DNA of 64,000 bases from Bartonella phoceensis (GTDB lineage Bacteria; Pseudomonadota; Alphaproteobacteria; Rhizobiales; Rhizobiaceae). Below, piece after piece: positions 1 through 8,977 of the stretch. Where the stretch lies: the NCBI RefSeq assembly GCF_902825145.1, contig NZ_CADEAD010000003.1, positions 62,001 to 126,000 of the forward strand, written 5' to 3'. The translations under genes and the position numbers were made by a program. Each line of letters begins with the position of its first letter. The stretch's first letter is position 1. The notes beneath the pieces were generated by a model, which was not told the origin of the DNA, ran no database searches, and saw nothing but the letters and a program-made list of their open reading frames with translations.

Positions 1-521
1 TGGCAGAAATTCCGCGGATTTTAAATGAAGTTTTAAAACTAGACGACAGCATTGAAAAAATTTGTCGTAATTTAGTAAGTGTAAAAGATGTGCTTTATCT
101 TGGGCGTGGAACTTCTTACCCGATTGCTTTGGAGGGAGCACTTAAACTAAAGGAGCTTTCTTATATTCATGCTGAAGGTTATGCAGCAGGTGAGTTAAAA
201 CATGGACCAATTGCGTTGGTGGATGAGACAATACCAGTTATTGTTGTAGCACCTTATGATCGGTGGTTTGAAAAGACTTTTTCTAATATGCAAGAGGTGG
301 CCGCGCGCAATGGCCGTATTATTTTTATAACTGATAAAAGAGGGGCAGAAGCAGTTCATTTTGATACCTTATCAACTATTATTTTACCAGATATCCCGGA
401 ATTTATTACGCCTATAATTTACGCTTTACCTATTCAATTAATTGCCTACCATACAGCCGTTTTACTAGGAACGGATGTTGATCAACCGCGTAATTTGGCA
501 AAATCAGTTACTGTTGAATAA
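1..521 (+). CDS. glmS: Glucosamine-fructose-6-phosphate aminotransferase, C-terminal part
   Basis: The gene enters from the left edge; the first complete codon is at base 3 and about 172 codons are visible. GlmS makes glucosamine-6-phosphate from fructose-6-phosphate and glutamine, the first step towards UDP-GlcNAc for peptidoglycan and LPS. The visible part is the second SIS (sugar isomerase) domain: the segment ELKHGPIALVDE carries the family's active-site Glu and His-Gly-Pro, and the protein ends with the near-invariant PRNLAKSVTVE tail. The glutaminase half is outside the window. There is no sign of a frameshift. The assignment is firm because the C-terminal signature is specific to GlmS. 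Confidence 0.95.
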   Translation, partial: AEIPRILNEVLKLDDSIEKICRNLVSVKDVLYLGRGTSYPIALEGALKLKELSYIHAEGYAAGELKHGPIALVDETIPVIVVAPYDRWFEKTFSNMQEVAARNGRIIFITDKRGAEAVHFDTLSTIILPDIPEFITPIIYALPIQLIAYHTAVLLGTDVDQPRNLAKSVTVE

Positions 522-947
522 AAATGAATTTTGTATTTTTAAAGTTTTGGAGAACAATTAAGGGGAAAAGGAATTCATTTATAACAATGATTTGTCATCT
601 TTTCCATTGAATGAGAATACTCAATAGAGCAATATTTTCTTATTTTACTTTTTCCATTTCAGAATTAAAAAGTTATTTTTTTTCGTATCACAAAAGAGAT
701 CAAATGTATGAATAGAAAACAGTTTTAGAAAAACTAAATATTGTCTCTTGTACTTTTCTTCATGCAAAAGCAGCGCAACCTTAAGGGTAGGGAAAACTAA
801 AGAATGATGCTGTTTGCTTGTATATGCCACAATGTCAGGACGGTTGTGCACAAAGGGATCTTGCATTAGATCATTTACGGACGGTTGGAGTGCAAATGAT
901 AAAAAAGCTGTTAAATAGATATATGTAAAACTTTGAATTTTTTATTA
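522..947. other. Intergenic region between convergent glmS and recG
   Basis: AT-rich spacer with no intact gene and no clear rho-independent terminator. Around 804-929, one plus-strand frame reads like eroded coding sequence (a Cys-rich stretch followed by DLALDHLRTVGVQMI) and has an in-frame stop just upstream. The pattern is loosely like the C-terminal end of an isochorismatase-type hydrolase, but it is too short to name. Confidence 0.4.
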
Positions 948-3056
948 TTATCCTGCTCGTAAAAGACGTGTAGCATCATCACGTCCGAAAAGATAAAGAA
1001 GCAAACGTAAAGCTTGTCCTTGTTCTGAAGAAAGATTAGGATCACGTTGCAAAAATAAACGTGCATCTCTTCTTGCCATTGATAAAAGATCACTATGTAC
1101 TGAAAGATCTGCCATGTGGAATTCAGGTGTACCGGATTGTTTCGTTCCTAAAAGCTCTCCTTCTCCTCGTAGGCGCCAGTCTTCTTCAGCAATTTTAAAA
1201 CCATCCTCTGTACTGCGTATAATGTTAAGGCGTGTTGCAGACGTTTTTGTTAGTGGATCTTTATAAAGCAAAATACAGGAAGATTTTTTTTCTCCTCTTC
1301 CAACACGTCCACGCAATTGGTGCAGTTGTGAAAGACCAAAATGTTCCGCATGTTCGATGATGATGATTGAAGCATCGGGAATGTCTACGCCGACTTCAAT
1401 GACTGTGGTTGCAACTAAAATGCTTGTATTTCCACATTTAAAAGATGACATAGCTGCTTCTTTTTCATCTGTCGACATTTTTCCATGTATCATACCAACT
1501 CGTGTTCCAAATCGCTTTTGGAGAATAGCAAAACGATTTTCAATTGAAGTGAGCTCAAGGGTAGTAGACTCTTCTACTAAAGGACAAATCCAATAAAGTT
1601 TTTCACCTTTTTCTAATGCGACGGTAATTCGTTCTATGAGTTCATTTATACGTTTCAAAGAAAGCGTTGCTGTTGTAATGGGTTGTCGTCCCATTGGTTT
1701 TTCTGTCATTTGAGAAACATCCATATCACCAAAAGCTGTTAGAACGAGTGTGCGTGGAATAGGGGTGGCAGTCATTACCAGCATATCAGGTTTCTGACCT
1801 TTCGCTGTAAGGGCAAGACGTTGATGCACGCCAAAACGGTGCTGTTCATCAATAATGGCTAAGGAAAGGTTATTATAGGAAACGCTGTTTTGTATGAGAG
1901 CATGGGTTCCGATGATAATAGAAGCTTGTCCCGAGAGAATATCTTTTAAAATATTTGTGCGCAATTTTCCTTTTTCTCGTCCTGTTAAAAGAACCGTTTG
2001 TAATCCGATTTTTTCTGCAAGAGGTGCAATTGTTGCAAAATGTTGTCTGGCAAGAACTTCTGTTGGTGCCATTAAAGCTGATTGTCCTGAATTTTCAGCA
2101 ATCTGTGCACTTGCCATCAGTGCCACGATGGTTTTTCCTGTTCCTACATCTCCTTGCAGAAGCCTTAACATTGGTGCTGATGAAGCAAGATCGTTTGCAA
2201 TATCCTGTATCGCTTTTGTTTGTCCATTTGTCAGTTGGAAGGGGAGGGCTTTCAGCAATTTTTTAGTGTAAACACCTGTTGTTGGTCTAGATGTTCCGGA
2301 AAGCGATTTTGTTTTCAAACGCACCAGTCCAAGAGCTAATTGACAAGCGAGCAGTTCATCATAGGCTAGACGTTTGCGTGCAGCACTTTCTAGAGTTAAA
2401 TCATTGGGATCGATAGGGGTATGGATACGGCGTAAGGCAACAGGAAAAGAAGAAAAGTTTTGCTGCTGTTTAACGCTTTCTTCTATCCATTCTGGTAAAA
2501 GAGGAATATAATTAAGGGCGTTTTGTATTATACGCCTTAGTGCTTTTGCTGATAATCCGGCAGTAGAAGGGTAAATAGGTTCGATTAAGGGCAACTGATT
2601 TGATTGCTCAATTGGTGCAATATGATCGGGATGTACCATTGAAAGTTGTTCATTAAATCGTTCAACTTTACCTGAGACAATGACCTTTTTTCCTTCTGGT
2701 AATTGTTTTTTTAGCCAAGAAGGTTGGGCATGAAAAAAAACTAAATTTAATTTTCCTGTAGAATCATGTGCAATAACCCGATAGGGCAAACGGTTACGGC
2801 CAACGGGTGGTGGTTGGTGCTGATCGATCATAATTTCAAGAGTAATAGTAACTCCTTCTTGCGCACAAGCAATGCTGGGACGCATTCTGCGGTCTATAAC
2901 AGAATGGGGCATTAATTGAAGAAGATCAATAAGGGTAGGTTCACGTTGTGTAGGATTAATATTTAAGACTTTTGCCAATAAGCTATAAACCTTAGGCGTA
3001 ACCCCAGAGAGAGTACGGATAGAACTGAAAAGAGGGGTAATAAGGCTTGGAGGCAT
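948..3056 (-). CDS. recG: ATP-dependent DNA helicase RecG
   Basis: RecG is a monomeric branch-migration helicase that reverses stalled forks and processes Holliday junctions. The 702-residue protein has the usual family length. An N-terminal wedge/OB-fold region (about residues 60-160) precedes the superfamily 2 helicase core: Walker A GDVGTGKT at 302-309, motif II DEQH at 403-406, motif III TATPIPRT near 430, and the C-terminal helicase lobe with VATTVIEVGVDIP and the QLRGRVGRG motif. DEQH instead of DEAH is typical of RecG. It stands alone on the minus strand, convergent with glmS and divergent from dnaE. No disruption was seen. Confidence 0.96.
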   Translation of the reverse strand: MPPSLITPLFSSIRTLSGVTPKVYSLLAKVLNINPTQREPTLIDLLQLMPHSVIDRRMRPSIACAQEGVTITLEIMIDQHQPPPVGRNRLPYRVIAHDSTGKLNLVFFHAQPSWLKKQLPEGKKVIVSGKVERFNEQLSMVHPDHIAPIEQSNQLPLIEPIYPSTAGLSAKALRRIIQNALNYIPLLPEWIEESVKQQQNFSSFPVALRRIHTPIDPNDLTLESAARKRLAYDELLACQLALGLVRLKTKSLSGTSRPTTGVYTKKLLKALPFQLTNGQTKAIQDIANDLASSAPMLRLLQGDVGTGKTIVALMASAQIAENSGQSALMAPTEVLARQHFATIAPLAEKIGLQTVLLTGREKGKLRTNILKDILSGQASIIIGTHALIQNSVSYNNLSLAIIDEQHRFGVHQRLALTAKGQKPDMLVMTATPIPRTLVLTAFGDMDVSQMTEKPMGRQPITTATLSLKRINELIERITVALEKGEKLYWICPLVEESTTLELTSIENRFAILQKRFGTRVGMIHGKMSTDEKEAAMSSFKCGNTSILVATTVIEVGVDIPDASIIIIEHAEHFGLSQLHQLRGRVGRGEKKSSCILLYKDPLTKTSATRLNIIRSTEDGFKIAEEDWRLRGEGELLGTKQSGTPEFHMADLSVHSDLLSMARRDARLFLQRDPNLSSEQGQALRLLLYLFGRDDATRLLRAG

Positions 3057-3453
3057 AAGGAAATTTAACTTGCCCTTTTTAGTGTTTCTAGTGTTTTAAA
3101 AGAGCTTTTTGAGGATAAGTTCTTTTAAAAAAGTTGCCTTATTCACATTTTGCATTTTAATCAAAAAAAACCAGTACTTGAAAGATACATAAAATCAAAA
3201 GAAATGCAAGCAAGAGAGGCAATATTCGGAATATTTTCTCTTTTTTGTTTTAATGTTGTGTATTTGCTGTGAATAGAGATATTTTCTTGATGGAAGTCTC
3301 TCATGAATGTCAATAAAATGAGAGTATCTTGCCAATATATTGTGAGATGCTGGATTTGTAGATTTAAGAGCGTATGATAAGTTACAATGGTTTCTCTTAA
3401 ATAGGGCAGCAGGTAAAGGCTACGAGTTGGCGTTTATTTTGTAGTGGGAAATT
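3057..3453. other. Divergent promoter region recG/dnaE
   Basis: About 400 bases of AT-rich sequence between two divergent genes, so promoters for both must lie here. I could not single out convincing -35/-10 pairs and see no coding potential. Confidence 0.4.
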
Positions 3454-6400
3454 GTGAGAGTGACAAAAGATAAAAATAAAATACGAGACGAAAGACAATC
3501 TCTTCCTCGCTTTATTCATTTAAGAGTGCACTCTGCTTATTCGCTACTTGAAGGGGCTTTGAAGATCCCACAAATTATTCAACATGCGATTTCAGATCAT
3601 ACACCAGCGGTTGCTATTACCGATACAAATAATTTATTTGGTGCTTTGGAGTTTTCGCAATATTGTTTTTCTCATGGCATACAGTCTATTATTGGTTGTC
3701 AGCTTACAGTTGATTTTGGTGATGGAAAAGACAATCCGCGTTTTGCTAAATGGCGCCATCCTTCTGGTTTTTCCTCTCTTGTTTTATTGGCTGCTAGCGA
3801 GATCGGTTATGCTCATTTGGTGCGTCTTGTGAGTCGTGCTTATCTTGATAAGTGTGATACCGATCCTCCTCATATTAAAGCCAATTGGTTATCGTCGCAT
3901 GGTGAAGGGATAATCGCTTTAACGGGTGGTAAGGGAGGGCCTATTAATTTTTCTTTGGCAGAGGATAGAAAAGAACGTGCTGTTGAACGCTTAACTTATT
4001 TAAAAAAAATTTTTGGTGATCGTCTTTATGTGGAATTGCAGCGTCATGGTTCTTTTGATCGACAAGTAGAAACTGCGCTTCTTGAGTTAGCATATGCACA
4101 TGAAATTCCTCTTGTCGCAACCAATGAAGCTTTTTTTCTGAATAAAGAAGGCTATGAAGCACATGATGCATTGATGGCAGTTGCTGAAGGGCAAATTGTT
4201 TCTAATCCAGAGCGTAAACGTGTAACGCCAGATCATTATTTGAAGTCACAAGACGAAATGGTTGCACTGTTTTCTGATCTTCCAGAAGCTCTAGAAAACA
4301 GTGTTGAAATTGCATTACGTTGTCATACTGCTACGCCAATTCGAAAACCAATTTTACCGCGTTTTATAGAGCAATCTGATAGTTCAAACTATACTTTAGA
4401 ATTAGAGGATAGTGAATTATTAAATCAAGCTAAAGCTGGTTTAAAAATACGGCTTGAAACAATTGGATTGGCTGAAGGATATACAATTGCAGATTATGAA
4501 CAGCGGCTCGATTATGAAGTTTCCGTTATTACACGTATGCAATTTTCTGGTTACTTTCTTATCGTTTCAGATTTCATAAAATGGGCAAAGGCCCATGAGA
4601 TTCCTGTTGGTCCAGGGCGTGGTTCTGGAGCTGGTTCACTGGTTGCCTATGCATTAACTATTACCGATGTTGATCCCTTGCGTTTTTCTCTTCTCTTTGA
4701 ACGTTTTCTTAATCCAGATCGTGTTTCTATGCCTGATTTTGATATCGACTTTTGTCAAGAGCGGCGCGAAGAAGTTATTCATTATGTGCAAAAAAAATAT
4801 GGTCGTGATCAAGTTGCTCAAATTATTACCTTTGGAAAATTACAAGCACGTGCGGTATTGCGTGATGTTGGCCGTGTTTTAGAAGTACCTTATCGTCAAG
4901 TGGATTATCTTACAAAATTAGTTCCTGCCACACCTGGGAGCCAAATTGAATTGGCTGATGCTATCAAGGATGAGCCTAAATTTGTGGAAGAAAAGAAAAA
5001 AGATCCTGTCATTGGACGCACATTAGATATTGCGCTCCAACTAGAGGGACTTTATCGGCATGCATCAACGCATGCTGCAGGAATTGTTATTGGTGATCGG
5101 CCGCTCTCCGAGCTTGTTCCGATGTATCGTGATCCTCGTTCTGATATGCCTGTAACACAGTTTAATATGAAGTATGTTGAACAAGCCGGGTTGGTAAAAT
5201 TTGATTTTCTTGGATTAAAAACCCTTACCGTTTTGAAAATGGCTGTAGATTTTGTCGCGCGAAAGGGTATCAAAATAGATTTGTCAAATATCCCTCTCAA
5301 TGATGAAGTGACCTATGCTATGATGGCACGTGGTGAAACGGTTGGTGTATTTCAAGTTGAAAGTTCTGGTATGCGTAAAGCACTTATTGGAATGAAACCA
5401 GATCGTATTGAAGATATTATTGCTCTTGTCGCGCTTTATCGTCCTGGTCCAATGGAGAATATTCCGACCTATAACGCACGTAAACATGGGGAAGAGGAAA
5501 TTGCTTCTATTCATCCTAAAATAGATCACCTGGTTAAAGAAACACAAGGTGTCATTGTATACCAGGAGCAAGTGATGCAGATTGCTCAGGTGCTTGCTGG
5601 TTATTCACTTGGGGAAGCAGATTTATTACGTCGTGCTATGGGTAAAAAGATTCACAAAGAAATGCAACAACAGCGTACACGCTTTGTGAATGGAGCTATA
5701 GCTGGCGGTGTTGATAAGGATCAAGCTGATATTATTTTTGATCTTTTAGCAAAATTTGCAGATTACGGTTTTAATAAATCCCATGCAGCTGCTTATGCGA
5801 TTGTTTCTTACCAAACGGCTTATATGAAAGCACATCATCCGGTTGAGTTTTTAGCCGCTTCAATGACGTATGATATGACAAATACAGATAAGTTAAATGA
5901 TTTTCGACGTGAAGCATTAAGATTAGGTATTAAAGTTATTGCTCCTTGTGTACAAACATCCCATCGCATTTTTGAGGTTGGTGATAACTGTATTTATTAT
6001 TCTCTTGCTGCCATTAAAGGTGTAGGGGAAGCTGTCGTTGATCATATTGTTGCTTGTCGTGGAAATAAACTTTTTAAGGATTTGGAAGATTTTTGTGAGC
6101 GTATTGATCCCCGTATTGTTAATAAGCGTGCGATGGAAAGTTTGGTTTGTGCTGGTGCTTTTGATTGCTTTCATATTGCACGTGAGGTTTTATTGGCAAG
6201 TCTTGAAATTCTTCATGCACGTGCACTTCGTGTTATTGAAAACAATTCTAGCGGACAGATTGATATATTTGGGATGGCAGGTGGATTAAAAGAGCCTTTG
6301 ATTTTGTCACAAACATCTCCTTGGTTATCGGATGAAAAACTTCATCGAGAATTTCAAGCAATAGGTTTTTACTTTTCTGCGCATCCTTTGGATGAATATC

Positions 6401-6948
6401 AAGCTATTCTTGCTAAAAAACGCGTACAAACTTGGGTTCATTTTGCCAATGCTGTTAAAGCAGGAGCAACTGCTGCTAGGCTTGCTGGAACTGTTGTGGC
6501 AAAACAAGTGCGCAAAACAAAGTCTGGTAAGAAAATGGGGATTATTCATTTTTCTGATACGAGTGGGCAGTATGAGACAGTTCTCTTTTCCGAGACGCTT
6601 TCGGATTATGAGGAAATACTTGAACCTGGAAAATCTTTTATCATTACAGTGAGTGCGGAGAATCGCTCTGAAGGCGTGAGTTTGCGACTTGAGACAGTTC
6701 AGTCTTTAGAAAAAGAGGCCTCAAAGCATCATAAAATGATGCGTCTCTTTATAAAAACAGTGGATATGCTTGCGCAAATCGAGCAAAATTTAAATCCTAG
6801 TGGGAATGGAGAAGTAGGGCTTATTCTTATTCAAGAGGATGGGGTACGGGAGGTCGAAATTGCGCTTCCAAAACGATATAAGGTTAATTCATGTGTAGCA
6901 AGTGCTATGAGATCAATTCAGGGGGTTGTAGATGTGGAATTGACTTAA
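3454..6948 (+). CDS. dnaE: DNA polymerase III alpha subunit
   Basis: Catalytic subunit of the replicative polymerase. At 1164 residues it matches DnaE1 of alphaproteobacteria. The N-terminal PHP domain opens with HLRVHSAYSLLEGA (about residues 23-36). The C-family polymerase core has GPGRGSGAGSLVAYAL, and the metal-binding aspartates are in PDFDIDF (D430 and D432), with the third expected in KFDFLGLK. An internal beta-clamp-binding motif, QIDIF, lies near residue 935, followed by an OB fold. The start is GTG, chosen because it follows a short purine stretch and leaves a normal N-terminus; a second GTG two codons downstream is also possible. The gene is monocistronic here. Confidence 0.97.
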   Translation: MRVTKDKNKIRDERQSLPRFIHLRVHSAYSLLEGALKIPQIIQHAISDHTPAVAITDTNNLFGALEFSQYCFSHGIQSIIGCQLTVDFGDGKDNPRFAKWRHPSGFSSLVLLAASEIGYAHLVRLVSRAYLDKCDTDPPHIKANWLSSHGEGIIALTGGKGGPINFSLAEDRKERAVERLTYLKKIFGDRLYVELQRHGSFDRQVETALLELAYAHEIPLVATNEAFFLNKEGYEAHDALMAVAEGQIVSNPERKRVTPDHYLKSQDEMVALFSDLPEALENSVEIALRCHTATPIRKPILPRFIEQSDSSNYTLELEDSELLNQAKAGLKIRLETIGLAEGYTIADYEQRLDYEVSVITRMQFSGYFLIVSDFIKWAKAHEIPVGPGRGSGAGSLVAYALTITDVDPLRFSLLFERFLNPDRVSMPDFDIDFCQERREEVIHYVQKKYGRDQVAQIITFGKLQARAVLRDVGRVLEVPYRQVDYLTKLVPATPGSQIELADAIKDEPKFVEEKKKDPVIGRTLDIALQLEGLYRHASTHAAGIVIGDRPLSELVPMYRDPRSDMPVTQFNMKYVEQAGLVKFDFLGLKTLTVLKMAVDFVARKGIKIDLSNIPLNDEVTYAMMARGETVGVFQVESSGMRKALIGMKPDRIEDIIALVALYRPGPMENIPTYNARKHGEEEIASIHPKIDHLVKETQGVIVYQEQVMQIAQVLAGYSLGEADLLRRAMGKKIHKEMQQQRTRFVNGAIAGGVDKDQADIIFDLLAKFADYGFNKSHAAAYAIVSYQTAYMKAHHPVEFLAASMTYDMTNTDKLNDFRREALRLGIKVIAPCVQTSHRIFEVGDNCIYYSLAAIKGVGEAVVDHIVACRGNKLFKDLEDFCERIDPRIVNKRAMESLVCAGAFDCFHIAREVLLASLEILHARALRVIENNSSGQIDIFGMAGGLKEPLILSQTSPWLSDEKLHREFQAIGFYFSAHPLDEYQAILAKKRVQTWVHFANAVKAGATAARLAGTVVAKQVRKTKSGKKMGIIHFSDTSGQYETVLFSETLSDYEEILEPGKSFIITVSAENRSEGVSLRLETVQSLEKEASKHHKMMRLFIKTVDMLAQIEQNLNPSGNGEVGLILIQEDGVREVEIALPKRYKVNSCVASAMRSIQGVVDVELT

Positions 6949-7120
6949 AAACTACTCTTTGGGGATTACATTTTTTCTTGAGCGGTGGCTTAAAATCTTT
7001 TTTGAATCAAATTTATAGATTCTAGAATTTCTTGTTTTTGTTTATAGAAACGATGATAATGTTTCAATATTATAAATTCAAGAAAATATTTCTGATATAT
7101 CAAAAACTATTAGGGGAATT

Positions 7121-8371
7121 TTATAAGTTTTTATCATACATTTTTATGAGATTCATCGCATCATACATATAAAGCCAATTAAGGTTAGACATGATGCTTT
7201 CTGGCGTACGAATTTTCATGATGAAATTACGTACAATTGCTATAGGTCCCGTTGCATGATAGGCTATTCTATTAAAATCTCCACGTTTTTTTACAGCTTT
7301 AATTCGGGGCGTACGTATTCTTTCGTAAAGTGAAAGAGCTTTTGTTAATGAAATATCTTTACAAGAGAGTGCTTCTGCTAATATGGCGGCATCTTCTATT
7401 GCCATAGCAGCACCTTGTGCGGTAAAAGGAAGGGCTGCATGTGCACAATCACCAACAAATACTTGTCTTTCTAATCCTAAAAAGCGATCTTGTTTCATTT
7501 GAAAAAGTGGCCAATAACTCCACTCATCAATATGATCAAGGGTTTGCAAAATTCGCAGATCCCAATCTTTGAAAAGAGATTTCAAACTTTCTTTATTTCC
7601 TTTATGGGCCCACCCTTCTTTTGAATTTTCTCCACGAGTAATGGCTACAAAATTAAAAGTTTTTGCTGATGTCTGAATGGGATAGACAACAAGATGATTT
7701 CGGGGGCCCATCCAAGCAGTAATTGTTTGCATATTTTGTAATAAAGAATGAAAGTTCTCAGGCAGATTTTCAAATTCTGCTGTAGCACGCCAAGCAATAA
7801 AGCCACTGAAATCTGCTCTTTCATGAAAGGGAGCTAATTCTCGTAGTGTGGACCAAACTCCATCACATCCGATGAGAAGCGATGTTGAATAAAACTGGTG
7901 TTGTTGTGTTTTATATGATGCATCTGTTTTTGTTGTTTTTATATGAATATCGCTAGATGCTGTTTGGATAGACGATACGACAGTTTCGCCTGTTTTATAT
8001 GTGATAAAAGGATTTTCCATAACGGAATTGTGTAAAACTTTTTGTAAGGCGGCACGATGAATTGTAATATAAGGGGCTTTCCAGTTTTTTTCCGATAAAT
8101 TGATAAGATCAACGTGCAGTCGTGTTTTTAAAGATAGCCCATCTCGTAACTCAAAAAAATGTGGTGTTGTTCCCACTTCAATAAGCTTTTTAAGAATTCC
8201 CCAATGCGCTAGAATAGAGGTCGCATTCGGGGTAAGCTGAATACCAGCACCCACAGCATTAAGCTGTTTACACTTTTCGATAAGTGTACTTGCAATTCCT
8301 TTATGGGCAAGTGCCAAAGCAGTACTTAAACCAGCAATACCTCCTCCAACTATGATAGGTGATTGATCCAT
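7121..8371 (-). CDS. FAD-dependent aromatic monooxygenase (salicylate hydroxylase-like)
   Basis: Group A flavoprotein monooxygenase of 416 residues. The three family signatures are present: the N-terminal Rossmann dinucleotide motif GGGIAG (residues 9-14), the DG motif in LIGCDGVWSTLR near residue 170, and the GD motif in FVGDCAHAALPF near 305-315, which binds the FAD ribityl chain. These enzymes hydroxylate aromatic rings using NAD(P)H and oxygen. The substrate cannot be read from sequence; a role in ubiquinone-type ring hydroxylation is as possible as salicylate-type degradation. It is followed on the same strand by no obvious partner and has the zf-CHCC gene just upstream, so the two could be co-transcribed. 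Confidence 0.85.
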   Translation of the reverse strand: MDQSPIIVGGGIAGLSTALALAHKGIASTLIEKCKQLNAVGAGIQLTPNATSILAHWGILKKLIEVGTTPHFFELRDGLSLKTRLHVDLINLSEKNWKAPYITIHRAALQKVLHNSVMENPFITYKTGETVVSSIQTASSDIHIKTTKTDASYKTQQHQFYSTSLLIGCDGVWSTLRELAPFHERADFSGFIAWRATAEFENLPENFHSLLQNMQTITAWMGPRNHLVVYPIQTSAKTFNFVAITRGENSKEGWAHKGNKESLKSLFKDWDLRILQTLDHIDEWSYWPLFQMKQDRFLGLERQVFVGDCAHAALPFTAQGAAMAIEDAAILAEALSCKDISLTKALSLYERIRTPRIKAVKKRGDFNRIAYHATGPIAIVRNFIMKIRTPESIMSNLNWLYMYDAMNLIKMYDKNL

Positions 8372-8405
8372 GTGGTATTTTCATATGAAAAGAGCAAAGA
8401 ATGCG

Positions 8406-8654
8406 CTATGACGAATTATTTGGATGGTATAAACATCCTGGTGGGTTTGTTTGGTTGTACGATAGCGAGGAAATATAACGATAAAGTGTTGAACAATAAG
8501 GACAAATTTTCTCATCAGCTGACCCCATATCAATGAAAATATGAGGATGATCGAATGGTTGTGTAGCTCCCATACACATAAATTCTTTTACACCAATTTC
8601 AATTGTTTTATATCCATAATCATTTTGAAAATGGGGAATGTTGTGATCAGCCAT
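8406..8654 (-). CDS. Zinc-finger (zf-CHCC) protein, NDUFS6-like
   Basis: Small protein of 82 residues with the C-H-C-C zinc ligand set of the zf-CHCC family (C in FMCMG, H in DHPHIF, then CPYC). In mitochondria this domain is found in complex I subunit NDUFS6, and many alphaproteobacteria keep a free-standing copy. The ATG start (MADHN) is preferred over a TTG three codons upstream because a CGGAG ribosome site lies about ten bases before the ATG. It lies 34 bases upstream of the monooxygenase gene on the same strand. Confidence 0.8.
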   Translation of the reverse strand: MADHNIPHFQNDYGYKTIEIGVKEFMCMGATQPFDHPHIFIDMGSADEKICPYCSTLYRYISSLSYNQTNPPGCLYHPNNSS

Positions 8655-8977
8655 AGCGTACAAACTCCGGATAAATTACCTAATCAAATATGATTTGAAT
8701 CCTCTATATGTGTTAATTTGTAATAAAGCTTATAATAATGCAAGATACTTTTTAAGATAAGCTGACTATCTTTTATGTTATATGCATCAATTTCTATGTT
8801 TTTAGCATTTTGCACATAGAAATAACTCAGAGTGTCTTGAAATATTAAATATAAGTAATACGCCAAAAATTAGTGGTCATTGATAGGTTATTATTACGGT
8901 AACACATCGTAAAGTGTTCTGTGAGATATTTGCTCATAAATATCTTAAAAAGTATAAAGGGAATTTATCTATAGTAT
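8655..8977. other. Intergenic region upstream of ppk
   Basis: About 320 bases between divergent genes, strongly AT-rich. One 60-codon minus-strand open frame here has no ribosome site and only low-complexity Tyr/Leu/Ile content, so I read it as chance. Promoters for ppk and the zf-CHCC gene are expected here. Confidence 0.35.

Noticed and set aside
645-866. 73-codon minus-strand frame after glmS
   Set aside because: No ribosome site, composition follows AT-rich background and no domain.
804-929. Plus-strand remnant with Cys-rich stretch and DLALDHLRTVGV
   Set aside because: Loosely resembles an isochorismatase-like tail, but it is too short and stop-bounded to call.
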